Part shown: positions 7,710 to 16,426 of the stretch, one piece after another | How positions within the stretch are numbered: the stretch's first letter is position 1 | How the letters are laid out: each line of letters opens with the position of its first letter | Assembly: GCF_001039005.1 (NCBI RefSeq) | Contig: NZ_LDWR01000059.1 | Span: 56,750-120,749 of the forward strand | Origin: Burkholderia cepacia | GTDB taxonomy: Bacteria; Pseudomonadota; Gammaproteobacteria; Burkholderiales; Burkholderiaceae | Direction of reading: 5' to 3' | DNA: 64,000 bases | Notes under the pieces: model-generated | Database searches by the model: none | The model's input: the letters and a program-made list of their open reading frames with translations, nothing else | Told to the model about the DNA's origin: nothing | Program-made: the position numbers and the translations under genes

Positions 7710-10139
7710 TCAAACGCGCGCGGCCGAACCGCGCGCGACATACAGGACGTCGCGCGTCCCGGCCGCACCGTCGAACGCCTGGCGCAGCAGCGAACCCGCC
7801 GAATCGCGCAGCAGCCGCTTCAGCACCTTGCCGGTCGCGCCCACCGGCAGGAACGCCAGGCTGCGCACGATCGCCACGGCCACGCCGCGTTCCGGCAGCA
7901 CCGCGCCGCATTCGGCAAGCAGCGCCTCGAGCACGCCGTCCGCCACGCTCGCCGGATCGCCGGCGTGCCGGTCGGGCAGCACCAGCGCGAGCAGCGCCGG
8001 ATCGTCGGCCGTGCCGCCGCCCACGCCGACCACGGCGACGTCGCACACGCCTTCCACCTGCTGGGCCACTTCCTCCAGCTGCAACGTATAGAGCCGGCCC
8101 GCCGCCGTCTCGACCACGTCGACTTCGCGGTCGATCTGATAGAAGATGCCGTCCTCGCAGTACGCCACGTCGCCGGTCAGGAAATAACCGCCTTGCCATG
8201 CCCCGGCCGTACGCTCCGGCTGCTGCCAGTACCCCGACGTGATCGTCGGCGCACGCACCGCGAGCAGGCCGCGCTGGCCCGGCGCCACTTCGCGGCCCGT
8301 CACCGGATCGAGGATCTTCGCGACCGCGATATCCACCGGCCGGCCGATCGCGCGTTGCGGCGCCAGCGCGGCGGCGGTCGATTCACAGCGGAACAGCGCC
8401 ATGCCCAGTTCGGAGCTGCCGAACGCATCGATGAAGCGCGATTCCGGCGCGCCGACCAGAAGACGGCGCGTATGGCTCTGGTGCGCCGCGTCGCCCATGC
8501 TGAACCAGCGCCGGACGGAGTCGAATTCACGCGCGCCGACACCGCCCTCGACCAGCTGCATGTAGGTCTTCGGGAACGCGACGACCGTGGTCGGACGAAA
8601 CGCGCGGATGGCCGCACGCACCGCGTCGCCTTCCTGCGTCCCCATCACGTAGGTCGGAATGCCATGCAGCACGGCGGTTTCGAGATGACTGATCGCCGCC
8701 GAATGCGATTGCGGCAGCGCCGTCAGCAGCCGCTCGTCCGGGCCCTCGGCAAAGCGCCCGATGCGGGCCCGCTTGCCCATGAAGAATTGCCGGTGCTCGA
8801 AGCGCACCGCTTTCGGGATCCCGGTCGTGCCCGACGTATGGCTCAGCATCACCAGCGTCGAATCCTCCGGCGCCACCGGCCACCAGGCCGGCAAGTGCGC
8901 ATCGCGGCGCAGCGCAGCGCGCGATGCGTCCACCAGCCGGCCCGCGTTCGACGCGCGCCAGTGCTGCACGAATGCGCTCGTCGCCTGCGTGTGCGTGTCC
9001 GCCACCAGCGTGTCGAAGCCGTTCTCGCTCATGTACGCCGCGCCCACTTCGGCCGGCATCGCGGGATTGATCAGCGCGATCGCGGCGCCGAGGCTCGTCA
9101 GCGCGAGGTAGTGGAGAAACGGCGCGATGCCGTCCTCGACGCACACGGCCACCACGTCGCCGCGGCCCACGCCCTGGCCCAGGTACCAGTCCGCCAGCGC
9201 CGCGCGATACTGCTGCAGGGTCGCGAGGCTGAATGCCCGGACCGGCACACCATCGCCATAGTTCACCGGCTTGTCCAGCTGCAGGAACTCGACCTCCTTC
9301 GCCGGATTCAGCGCGAGGCACAGATCGACGAAGTTGCCGCTGCCCAGCGACGCATCGGCGCGCAGCATGGCCAGTTCGGGTTCGGGCAAGCGGGCGTCGG
9401 TATCGGGCGCGTCCTCGCCCGGATACGACAGCAGCTCGGTCAGCATCGCCATCCGGCGCCGCACCATCTCTTCGCCGACCGCGATCACGCGCGCACGCCG
9501 GTAGGGCTTCTCGGCAAGCATCCGGTCGATGATTTCGCGCATCACGATCGCGTGCTGCTCATCCTCCTCGACGTGAATCTGGAAGAATCGCGTGGCCTGC
9601 AGCGGCGCATCGCGGTGCCGCAGCGCGTCCAGGATCGGGCCATAGACGATCGGCACGATCGCTTCCGCGCCGAGGCACAGCGCGGCCAGGCCGTCCAGCG
9701 GATCGGCGCCGCGGCAATAGAGGAACATGACGTCGATCAGCGCGCGCGTGCTCGACAGCATCGGCAGGCTGCGCGGCGCCGCCGACATCGCGTCCATCGA
9801 CTGAAGATACAGTTCCGCGTGCGACACCTGGTCCGTGCCGTCGCCCAGCAACTCCTCGGCCAGGTTGTGCGACAGCGCCTTGAACTCGTTCAGCTCGGTC
9901 AGGCCGCCCATCAGCGAGCACAGGTAACGCGTGAAGTACTGCGAATAATATTGGTGCTGAATCAGGAAGCCGCGCAATTGCGCGTCGCTGACGGTGCCGT
10001 CGCGGCACGCCGCGAGAAACGGGTTCGCGCCCAGCTCCTCGAGCAGCCCTTCCGGAAACATGTCTGCCCAAAGCTGCGACAGCTGCATGGGGTCGGTCAT
10101 GACCTGCCCCGCTGCCGGTCGATCGTTCATTGCATTCAT
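7710..10139 (-). CDS. Fusion of a haem-oxygenase-like diiron oxygenase with an acyl-adenylate ligase
   Basis: 809 residues in two domains. Residues about 18-215 form an all-helical haem-oxygenase-like fold with the diiron ligand pattern: Glu in LAEELLGDG (about 95), His in VSHAEL (107), Glu in LGAEAIVP (159), and H189-x3-D193-x2-H196 in FFQIHVEEDEQH. Residues about 260-809 are an ANL adenylating enzyme with A3 SHTSGTTGIPKAV, FGSSELG, A7 FLTGDVAYCED and the catalytic Lys in GATGKVLKRLL. Known relatives of the first domain perform N-oxygenation, decarboxylative desaturation or p-aminobenzoate formation; the ligase would activate a carboxylate as AMP ester. Start at ATG 10139 has GGAGAA upstream; ATG 10130 is alternative. 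The single-chain combination is unusual. Confidence 0.88.
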   Translation of the reverse strand: MNAMNDRPAAGQVMTDPMQLSQLWADMFPEGLLEELGANPFLAACRDGTVSDAQLRGFLIQHQYYSQYFTRYLCSLMGGLTELNEFKALSHNLAEELLGDGTDQVSHAELYLQSMDAMSAAPRSLPMLSSTRALIDVMFLYCRGADPLDGLAALCLGAEAIVPIVYGPILDALRHRDAPLQATRFFQIHVEEDEQHAIVMREIIDRMLAEKPYRRARVIAVGEEMVRRRMAMLTELLSYPGEDAPDTDARLPEPELAMLRADASLGSGNFVDLCLALNPAKEVEFLQLDKPVNYGDGVPVRAFSLATLQQYRAALADWYLGQGVGRGDVVAVCVEDGIAPFLHYLALTSLGAAIALINPAMPAEVGAAYMSENGFDTLVADTHTQATSAFVQHWRASNAGRLVDASRAALRRDAHLPAWWPVAPEDSTLVMLSHTSGTTGIPKAVRFEHRQFFMGKRARIGRFAEGPDERLLTALPQSHSAAISHLETAVLHGIPTYVMGTQEGDAVRAAIRAFRPTTVVAFPKTYMQLVEGGVGAREFDSVRRWFSMGDAAHQSHTRRLLVGAPESRFIDAFGSSELGMALFRCESTAAALAPQRAIGRPVDIAVAKILDPVTGREVAPGQRGLLAVRAPTITSGYWQQPERTAGAWQGGYFLTGDVAYCEDGIFYQIDREVDVVETAAGRLYTLQLEEVAQQVEGVCDVAVVGVGGGTADDPALLALVLPDRHAGDPASVADGVLEALLAECGAVLPERGVAVAIVRSLAFLPVGATGKVLKRLLRDSAGSLLRQAFDGAAGTRDVLYVARGSAARV

Positions 10140-10185
10140 CGGATTGGTTCTCCACGGCCGCGCCCCAATGGCGCGGCGAACGGAA

Positions 10186-10986
10186 TCACACGACATCGAG
10201 TTCGGCCACCTGCTCGGACCGGCCTTTTACGCTGTCCGCCAGCCTCCTGAGGAGCGCCTGCGGCCGCGCATGCTGAAACACGTTCCGGCCGATGCAGAGG
10301 CCGGTTGCGCCATGCCGGATCGCAGCCTGCGACATCGCGACCAGCACCTCCTCGTCCGCCTTTTCGCCGCCCGCGAAGAAGATCCGGATGTCGCGTCCGT
10401 GAACGGAAGCCAGCTCCTCAATCTCGTCCACCGACGCATACGCGAGCTTCACGGCGTCCGAGCCCAGCTCCGTCACGACCCGCACCAGGTGATGCAGGCG
10501 GGCCAGACGTTCCGCGGAAGTCGGCGCCTTCACCTTGTCGTACAGCATCGTCAGCAACGGCAGCCCGGCGGCATGCGCCGCGTCCGTCACCGCGCCGAGC
10601 ATGGCGAAGTTGTGCGCGAAATTGCTGGCCGTGAAGTTCACCTGAATCGACACCGCGTCCGCGCCCAGCTTCAACGCCGTGTCGATATCGGCCACCATGA
10701 TCTTCGTGTCCGCATCGGGCGACAGGCTCGCCATGCCGTTCAGATGCACGATCACGCCCGTTGCCGGATGCAGGCATTGACGCACGATCAGGCGCTCGAT
10801 CAGCCCCTTGTGACCGAGCACCGCGCTGAGGTCGCGGCTGCCGACCCAGCTTTCCAGTGCCTCCGTCGCCTGGATGCCCGCAATCGGACCCAGCGTCAGT
10901 CCATGGTCCACCGGCACGATCAGCCCGCGCTGCGAATCCGGGAACAGGATCCGGCGCTCTCTCAGTTTTCTACCGACGTAGCCCAT
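10186..10986 (-). CDS. DhnA-type class I aldolase, 2-amino-3,7-dideoxy-D-threo-hept-6-ulosonate synthase-like (GriI-like)
   Basis: 266 residues, the normal length for DhnA/FbaB-like aldolases. The VPVDHGLTLGP motif with its active-site Asp, the Tyr in LLTMLYDK and the likely Schiff-base Lys in DAVKLAYA are all present, with the phosphate loop FFAGGEK and GLCIGRNVFQ near the C-terminus. In archaea this family makes the C7 amino sugar precursor of dehydroquinate; in Streptomyces, GriI joins aspartate semialdehyde with a C3 unit to give the precursor of 3-amino-4-hydroxybenzoate. Pairing with the adjacent DHQ-synthase-II homologue, 9 nt upstream, supports that role. AGGAGA ribosome site. Confidence 0.87.
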   Translation of the reverse strand: MGYVGRKLRERRILFPDSQRGLIVPVDHGLTLGPIAGIQATEALESWVGSRDLSAVLGHKGLIERLIVRQCLHPATGVIVHLNGMASLSPDADTKIMVADIDTALKLGADAVSIQVNFTASNFAHNFAMLGAVTDAAHAAGLPLLTMLYDKVKAPTSAERLARLHHLVRVVTELGSDAVKLAYASVDEIEELASVHGRDIRIFFAGGEKADEEVLVAMSQAAIRHGATGLCIGRNVFQHARPQALLRRLADSVKGRSEQVAELDVV

Positions 10987-10995
10987 CGACGTCTC

Positions 10996-12318
10996 CTACT
11001 GTTCGATGATCGTCTCGTTGATCTTGATGCCCACGTGACGCCCCGGCTCCGTCACGTAGCCCAGTACCTTGTCGCCAGGTTTCAGTTCCGAGATGTTGAG
11101 CGGCTTGGCGGCGTCGGAAAACACGCGCACGTGCCAGTCGTCCTGCATCAGGACGTTGACGCGCTCCTTGCCCGGAAACTCCACCTCGATCAGGCGCAAC
11201 GGACGTTGCTCGATCTTCATCCGGCCCACCGTCGCGCGCCGTACGCGGCCTTTCGCATTCACGAGCATGACCGGCGAGCCCGCCTTGAGCTCGCTCATGT
11301 AGTCGGTGCGGTTGCCGGTATTGAAGACATAGGAATGCACGGCCCCCGCGTTGACGCGGAACGGACGCAACTCCATGTAAGGCAGGAAGAACACTTCCGG
11401 ACAGGCCAGCAGGCCGCCTTGCGACGTGCTGCCCACCAGCATCCCCTCGTCCGGCGCAAACAGCGTCGACGTATCGATGCATGCGCGGTAGCCCATGCCC
11501 ACCGGGCGGCTCTGGATCACCGTGCCGGTCTGGATCGACAGGTTCTCGTGTTCCGCGTCCGCCATCTGCTCGAGGAACGAGGTCATCGCCTGATGGTCGC
11601 GCGGCGAGAAGATCACACCTTCCGCGCCATACTCCATCACGCCGTACGACACGATCGCGTCGTCGACATTGGTCGGCTCGTTGATTTCCTTCATCAGGAT
11701 CGTGCCCGTCGATTGCAGCGACGCGATCACCAGTTCCAGCGGAATGTTGGTCGGGTCACGGAAACGGATCCACAGATAGTCGAACCCCAGCCCGTCGTTG
11801 ATGGCGCCGAGCAGGCTGTCGCGATCGTCGACGTAGCTCGTGTAGCAGGTCGAAATGCCTTCCGCGCCCAGTTGCCGCAGCGCCGCGATATCCGCACAGG
11901 CCACGCTGCGCCGGCGCTTGCCGTCGTCCTTGAACTCGGCGAACAGCGGACCTTCCCGAAACGCGTTGATGTCCGCGGCATTGCGCAGGCGGAGCACGAT
12001 CCTCATCCGGGCCGGAATGGCCGGCAGCAGGTTGGCCGCGTTGTCCGGGTAGATCACCACGCCGCTGTACAGCGAATTGACGACCCGCACGAACATGCTG
12101 TCGTCGGGATGCGGCCGGGCCAGTTGCGCCGTGTCGTACCACACCAGTTGCCCGTCCAGGGCCGCGCGCTTCGACTGGCCGTTCGCCGATACATTGGTCA
12201 ACTTCACCGACGTCCGCTTCGCAACCGTCTCCTGAGTCTCGAACGGAGTCGGAATCGTCGTCGGTTCTTTCGGCGCGGGCGTTTCCTTGATCTTCGCTGT
12301 CACACTCGCATTGCTCAT
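10996..12318 (-). CDS. 3-dehydroquinate synthase II-like enzyme (AroB'/GriH-like)
   Basis: 440 residues. Typical type II DHQ-synthase segments are visible, such as DPTNIPLELVIA, GAEGVIFSPRD, and a C-terminal half with VGMGYRACIDTSTLF, DEGMLVGS and PFRVNAGAVHSYV. The family oxidises and cyclises the heptulosonate made by the DhnA aldolase; GriH uses the same chemistry to form 3-amino-4-hydroxybenzoate. About 60 N-terminal residues, low in complexity and rich in Thr and Pro, precede the conserved part and are longer than usual. Start at ATG 12318 has GGAGAGG at good spacing; ATG 12324 is too close to it. This opens the recognisable biosynthetic operon. Confidence 0.87.
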   Translation of the reverse strand: MSNASVTAKIKETPAPKEPTTIPTPFETQETVAKRTSVKLTNVSANGQSKRAALDGQLVWYDTAQLARPHPDDSMFVRVVNSLYSGVVIYPDNAANLLPAIPARMRIVLRLRNAADINAFREGPLFAEFKDDGKRRRSVACADIAALRQLGAEGISTCYTSYVDDRDSLLGAINDGLGFDYLWIRFRDPTNIPLELVIASLQSTGTILMKEINEPTNVDDAIVSYGVMEYGAEGVIFSPRDHQAMTSFLEQMADAEHENLSIQTGTVIQSRPVGMGYRACIDTSTLFAPDEGMLVGSTSQGGLLACPEVFFLPYMELRPFRVNAGAVHSYVFNTGNRTDYMSELKAGSPVMLVNAKGRVRRATVGRMKIEQRPLRLIEVEFPGKERVNVLMQDDWHVRVFSDAAKPLNISELKPGDKVLGYVTEPGRHVGIKINETIIEQ

Positions 12319-12389
12319 GCGCATCCTCTCCAGGTGGATAAACAAAGGCACGGCGCGGCTACTGGCGCCATGCCACGAACTGTCGACGC

Positions 12390-12731
12390 TCAAGCCTGAA
12401 CCAGCTCGCAAGGCATCCCTGACTGCGAGACACGGTCGATCTTTTTATTGGAAATCAGTATTTCTCTCGGTGGCGCCTGTTTCAGGCAGTGACGCAACGC
12501 GGCGATTGCCGCAGCCATACCGTCGGGAGTAAAGCCAATTGGCTTTCCCGGATAACAGATGTAACTTTTGCGGCAGCTGAAAAATATGTATCCGTGATTC
12601 GGAATATTTGACGAATCGAAAAATTCAACCACCCAACGGATTTGCGGCGATTCATTCATCATTGACTCGTCGGAAAAACGTATGCACTCGATGCAGCGAC
12701 CGAAGATGTCCATTCGCCAATGCCCAGGCAA
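12390..12731 (-). CDS. Hypothetical protein upstream of the biosynthetic operon
   Basis: An open frame of 113 codons (an ATG at 12713 would give 107) lies 71 nt upstream of the DHQ-synthase-II-like gene on the same strand. Its composition is less GC-rich than the neighbours but it looks protein-like, with IRWVVEFFDSS, YIFFSCRKSYICYPGKP and a helical DGMAAAIAALRHCL. I do not recognise a family. No strong ribosome site is visible, which lowers confidence. If real it would be the first gene of the operon, perhaps a small accessory or regulatory protein. Confidence 0.45.
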   Translation of the reverse strand: MPGHWRMDIFGRCIECIRFSDESMMNESPQIRWVVEFFDSSNIPNHGYIFFSCRKSYICYPGKPIGFTPDGMAAAIAALRHCLKQAPPREILISNKKIDRVSQSGMPCELVQA

Positions 12732-13693
12732 GGCGAATCGGATGATTCAACTCCCTACGATTCCGCGGTGATTAATTCGTCAGCAACTCCGCTCCCGGGC
12801 CAGCACCAGCGCCGCCCCGGCAGGCATGCCTTTCTCGTTTCACGCTGCCGTCTCTCGCCGGCAGGTCATCGCCACTCGTCAAACCCTGGATGCGCGCATC
12901 GCTTCACATGACGAAACAATGATTTCGTTAGTTACTCGAGATGCGAAAATCGATTTATTTCCTGAACCGATTTAATGCAGCCGATATTTTCAGCATTACG
13001 GAATAAACGTATCTCCTCCGCACGATCAACCCTCTTTAAGACGGCTTGATCCGGCGAATTATTCACATTCCTTCAACTTCATTGGCATCGCGTCGCTAGT
13101 GTAAATGGAAGTTGCTCTGCAATTGAATAACATCTCAAAAAAATTTATCGGAATGAGAGAGCAAGAACGCTATTGACGCGGAGCATGATTTTCTATCGCT
13201 GAAATACGCTCGATTTCAGGATGGCAATGCGCGTGCGGACCGGGCGGTCGCTGCCTGACGGGCGGTGGAAAAAAGGGGCCGGACAGCGCCGGAAGAGGAA
13301 GCAGCGGACACCCCGGGGCAGCGGCGTTGGCATGCGCGGAGCTGGCGTGCCGACGCCTGTACCTGATGCGTGGGATCCGCTTATCGGAGATCGTCCGCGA
13401 ACGGACGCACGTGCGCGCCGCCGCATTGGCGTGGCTGTTTGATGTTGGTCACGTTCGCGTCAACCTGAATATCAGGAATACAGATTTTTATATTGATATG
13501 GTGTCCATATCATCAGGCATATTAATAACGTGCAACGGGTTTTCTCCGGACATGTTGGAAGAAGTTCGGTGTGCTCATCCAGACGGAGATTTCGGGCACG
13601 TTTCCCGAGGCCGAGCGACGATCGCCGGGGGGCGCTAACGGTCATCGAACGATGCGGAGCGAACCGTTCATGCCAGTCATCGCCGTGGAGACC
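12732..13693. other. AT-rich intergenic stretch between the two biosynthetic loci
   Basis: About 960 bases with no convincing gene. The parts near 12.93-13.20 kb and 13.46-13.54 kb are much more AT-rich than the rest of the window. Short frames here (for example plus strand 13221-13442 and 13327-13638) lack ribosome sites and recognisable folds. It probably contains the promoter of the leftward operon at 1-12.7 kb. I see no clear insertion-sequence ends or direct-repeat attachment site. Confidence 0.5.
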
Positions 13694-13721
13694 TGGCCCT
13701 TCCGCTGCCACGAAAGGGCCA
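13694..13721 (-). terminator. Hairpin after the TOMM cyclodehydratase gene
   Basis: An 11-nt arm starting TGGCCCTT pairs with an arm ending AAGGGCCA across a 6-nt loop, with one internal mismatch. It lies just beyond the stop codon of the YcaO gene in its direction of transcription. There is no clear T-tract, so it may slow or end transcription in a Rho-assisted way. Confidence 0.4.
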
Positions 13722-13730
13722 TCGGTCCAG

Positions 13731-15968
13731 TCACAGAAACAGCAGTGCCGGGTTCAGCGCCTGTTCGACGCACGGCTGCGCGCGCCAACCCAGCGCCACC
13801 GGAACCGAGTAGAGCCGTCGCGCGCCAAAACGCGGCCAGAAATGACACAGCCCCGGCGCGATGACCTGCACCACGGACAAGCCGATGTCGGGCCGCGTCT
13901 TGTCGACGACGAGCACGTCCATGCCGGCCTCCGCGATGCGCCCGACGCAATGCGTAAGCGCCGTGGGCAACGATGCAGCGTCGATCGGCTGCCATGTCGC
14001 GCGCGTCGTGCAGCGCACGCCGTTCGCCGGATACAGGAAACCGGTTGCCAAAAGTTTGTCGCGATCCCACGGGTGCGGAGCATCCGCTGCGATATCGAGC
14101 AACTGGTTGACTTCGGTCAGCGCCCGCTGCACCGCGATTCGACCGTCCGGATGGCAGCCGAAGCCGATCGAGAACCGCCCGTCTTGCGGATTTTCCGCCA
14201 GCGCGGCCACGGTCGGCACCCCGAGATCGGTGGTGATGTCGAGCGCCCACAAACGCCATCCGAACGTCGCATACTCGCGCACGAGCGCATCGAAATACGG
14301 ATCGTCGAAACTCGCGAGATCGATGCCGGGGCGCGGGATCCGGTTGTACCACCAGATCGCAACCGCATCGCGTTCGATCAATTCGAGCATGCCCTGCAAA
14401 ATCGCCTCGTCGACGCTCGATCCCGCCGCGCAGCCGTTGGGATTGTGCACGCATGCGGCATGAGCCTGCGCGCTGTCGGGCGTTTCCGCATAGCAGTAGC
14501 TCAGCGGTACCAGATGGCGCCTGCCGGTCACGAGCGACCAGGCCGGCGTCCAGTCGATGACGTCGTGCGCCGTGAAACGCGGCGGCACCTGCTTTCGAAC
14601 ATCGTGGGTCAACGCGTTGATCGCATCGCGCGCGTCGAATTGCCGTTCGCTGAACTGCTGAAGATCGTTCACGTGAATCGGTACGGCGTCGCATGCCAGA
14701 TCGGCAAGCAGGCTTTCGATGCTTCCGGTGAGCGTCGCCTCGTCGCCTTGATACACGCTGCTGAATCGTTCGAGCGCCTCGCATAGCGCGCTCGCACGGG
14801 CTTGATCGTCGGTGCGGCCCTTGCCGGAGCAGAGCCTGTCGAACCGGTTGCTGCCCGGGACGGCGGCCGGGCACACGAGAAAGCCCGACGCATAGACCTT
14901 GCGCAGGCCCGCGTGTCGCTTCGGCATCGGGTGCAGATACGCGATCGCGCCGCTGACCGGCGATATCAGATGCGCATAACGCTCAAACACCTGTTGCGGA
15001 TCGGCGGTACGGTAGCCGCCGTCGGTACGGATCAACGGCGCGTGGTCGGCGAGCCGCGGCGCATGCGCCGCCCGTTCGCCCATCCACGCGGGATTGCCGC
15101 AGCACGGGCATTGCGGACGCCTCGTCACGCGGTGCCGCTCGGCGGTCGACGTGTCGATGCGCTGCGCCACGATATGCGTTTGCAGCCGTTCCGACGCCGT
15201 GCGGTTGACCGCGATCTGCTCGACCGTCGCCGCCACCAGCGCCGCCGCGGCGGCGGCCCCGGCGCGCGAGGCGGCCGGCGGCAGATGCGTCGCGTCGCTG
15301 CCGTGATGGCGTGCAAGCAGCGCCTCGACCGGCCGGTTGATGCGAATCCAGTAGCGCACGCATTCGATGCACGGCGCGTCGGCCAACGCGCCGCCGCCGG
15401 CCAGCAACGGTCCGATCAGCGTCTGCACGCCACTGGCCGCGACGACGAGCAATGCCCCGCCACGCGCCGCCGTGCGGGCGGCGCATGCGGCGAGATCGTC
15501 GCGGTCGTGCGTATCGGTGATCGCGACGGTCAATTCGGCGTCCGGCACGACTTCGATGCCGGCCGTGTCGAACGCGCGCCTGAGCGCGGCATCGTCGACG
15601 CCGAACGCCTCGACCGCAACACGCAGTTGAACGACGTGCGCACAAGCCGCGTCGCCGTCGAGTCCGGCGCGCTCGAAGAAGCCGCGCGCCGCATCATCGT
15701 CGTGCGGCGAGTCGGCACGCAGGTACCCACGCTGCACCAGGTGATCGAGCCGCGCGAGCACGTCCCATTCTCCGAAACTGCCGGCGAGCGATGCCACGAT
15801 CTCGGCGATCGTCATCCGCGCCCGCAAGCAGGCGGCGATCTGCACGAAGTGCGCGCCGGACAGCATCGCGCGCTTGAATTCATCGACGACGAACAGCGTC
15901 TCGGGCCCCGCATCGAGCACGAGCAAATGCGGTTTGAAGCGCAACACGCGCGAAAAGTCATCAAGCAT
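13731..15968 (-). CDS. TOMM cyclodehydratase: fused leader-binding/ocin-ThiF-like domain and YcaO domain
   Basis: 745 residues. The N-terminal part (about 1-310) is an E1/ThiF-like leader-binding region with two Cys pairs (APCIECVRYW and PQCPCCGNP) that would form the structural zinc site. The C-terminal part (about 330-745) is YcaO, with the ATP-binding acidic helices ALCEALERFSSVYQGDE and DEAILQGMLELIERDAV. YcaO uses ATP to cyclise Cys, Ser or Thr of a precursor peptide into azolines. The protein ends NPALLFL rather than the PxPxP end of many YcaOs. It lies 75 nt downstream of the two precursor genes. The ribosome site is weak. No flavin dehydrogenase gene is nearby, so oxidation to azoles is not encoded here. 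Confidence 0.92.
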   Translation of the reverse strand: MLDDFSRVLRFKPHLLVLDAGPETLFVVDEFKRAMLSGAHFVQIAACLRARMTIAEIVASLAGSFGEWDVLARLDHLVQRGYLRADSPHDDDAARGFFERAGLDGDAACAHVVQLRVAVEAFGVDDAALRRAFDTAGIEVVPDAELTVAITDTHDRDDLAACAARTAARGGALLVVAASGVQTLIGPLLAGGGALADAPCIECVRYWIRINRPVEALLARHHGSDATHLPPAASRAGAAAAAALVAATVEQIAVNRTASERLQTHIVAQRIDTSTAERHRVTRRPQCPCCGNPAWMGERAAHAPRLADHAPLIRTDGGYRTADPQQVFERYAHLISPVSGAIAYLHPMPKRHAGLRKVYASGFLVCPAAVPGSNRFDRLCSGKGRTDDQARASALCEALERFSSVYQGDEATLTGSIESLLADLACDAVPIHVNDLQQFSERQFDARDAINALTHDVRKQVPPRFTAHDVIDWTPAWSLVTGRRHLVPLSYCYAETPDSAQAHAACVHNPNGCAAGSSVDEAILQGMLELIERDAVAIWWYNRIPRPGIDLASFDDPYFDALVREYATFGWRLWALDITTDLGVPTVAALAENPQDGRFSIGFGCHPDGRIAVQRALTEVNQLLDIAADAPHPWDRDKLLATGFLYPANGVRCTTRATWQPIDAASLPTALTHCVGRIAEAGMDVLVVDKTRPDIGLSVVQVIAPGLCHFWPRFGARRLYSVPVALGWRAQPCVEQALNPALLFL

Positions 15969-16043
15969 CGTCTGGTTCCGTGCAGCGGGTAAGCAAACAT
16001 CGCGGTCGCGCCGCGCGACTGTGCGCGGCGCGACCGCGCCGGA

Positions 16044-16409
16044 TCAGCAGCAGGTGAACAGGTAAGTCGACCCGGCGTCGCTGTACGCCGCGAGTGCAAC
16101 GGCCTCTTCGTCCCGGCTCAACGGCTTTTCCGGTATGCCGACCGTCATCACGTTGCGCGGCAGGTGCCAGCTCCCGCCGTCCCTCCCGTGGTCCCTCCAG
16201 CCATGATCGCCGTCCGGTGGTTCGACGACCTCGATGTCGATGATCCACGGACACTGGTAACCGAAGTATTTCGCGAGCGTGTCCAGCGGCTTCTTCAGCA
16301 GCTCGTCCTTGAAGTCCGGGTTTCGCCATGAAAGCGCGATCGCACGCAGATAGACCTTCTGAAACTCCAGCATCGATTCGAGCGTCGGATTAGCGTTTTC
16401 CTTTGCCAT
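16044..16409 (-). CDS. TOMM precursor, chain 1 (nitrile-hydratase-type leader, Cys/Ser/Thr core)
   Basis: 121 residues. Residues about 8-60 resemble the alpha chain of nitrile hydratase, the NHLP leader: LEFQKVYLRAIALSWRNPDF, then DELLKKPLDTLAKYFGY. The last 14 residues, AYSDAGSTYLFTCC, contain Ser, Thr and a terminal Cys pair, as expected of a core that YcaO modifies. This matches the Burkholderia two-chain TOMM family (BMA_0021/BMA_0022 type). AGGGGAAA precedes ATG 16409. It lies 17 nt after chain 2 and upstream of the cyclodehydratase. No leader peptidase or exporter is visible nearby, so the mature form and its fate are unknown. Confidence 0.88.
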   Translation of the reverse strand: MAKENANPTLESMLEFQKVYLRAIALSWRNPDFKDELLKKPLDTLAKYFGYQCPWIIDIEVVEPPDGDHGWRDHGRDGGSWHLPRNVMTVGIPEKPLSRDEEAVALAAYSDAGSTYLFTCC

Positions 16410-16426
16410 GTCGGTTTCCCCTGACC

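Noticed and set aside
6774..10250. 1158-codon plus-strand frame
   Set aside because: Antisense shadow of the methyltransferase and oxygenase-ligase genes with biased Arg/His composition.
13221..13638. Short plus-strand frames between the biosynthetic loci
   Set aside because: Overlapping frames of low complexity, no ribosome site, no family resemblance.
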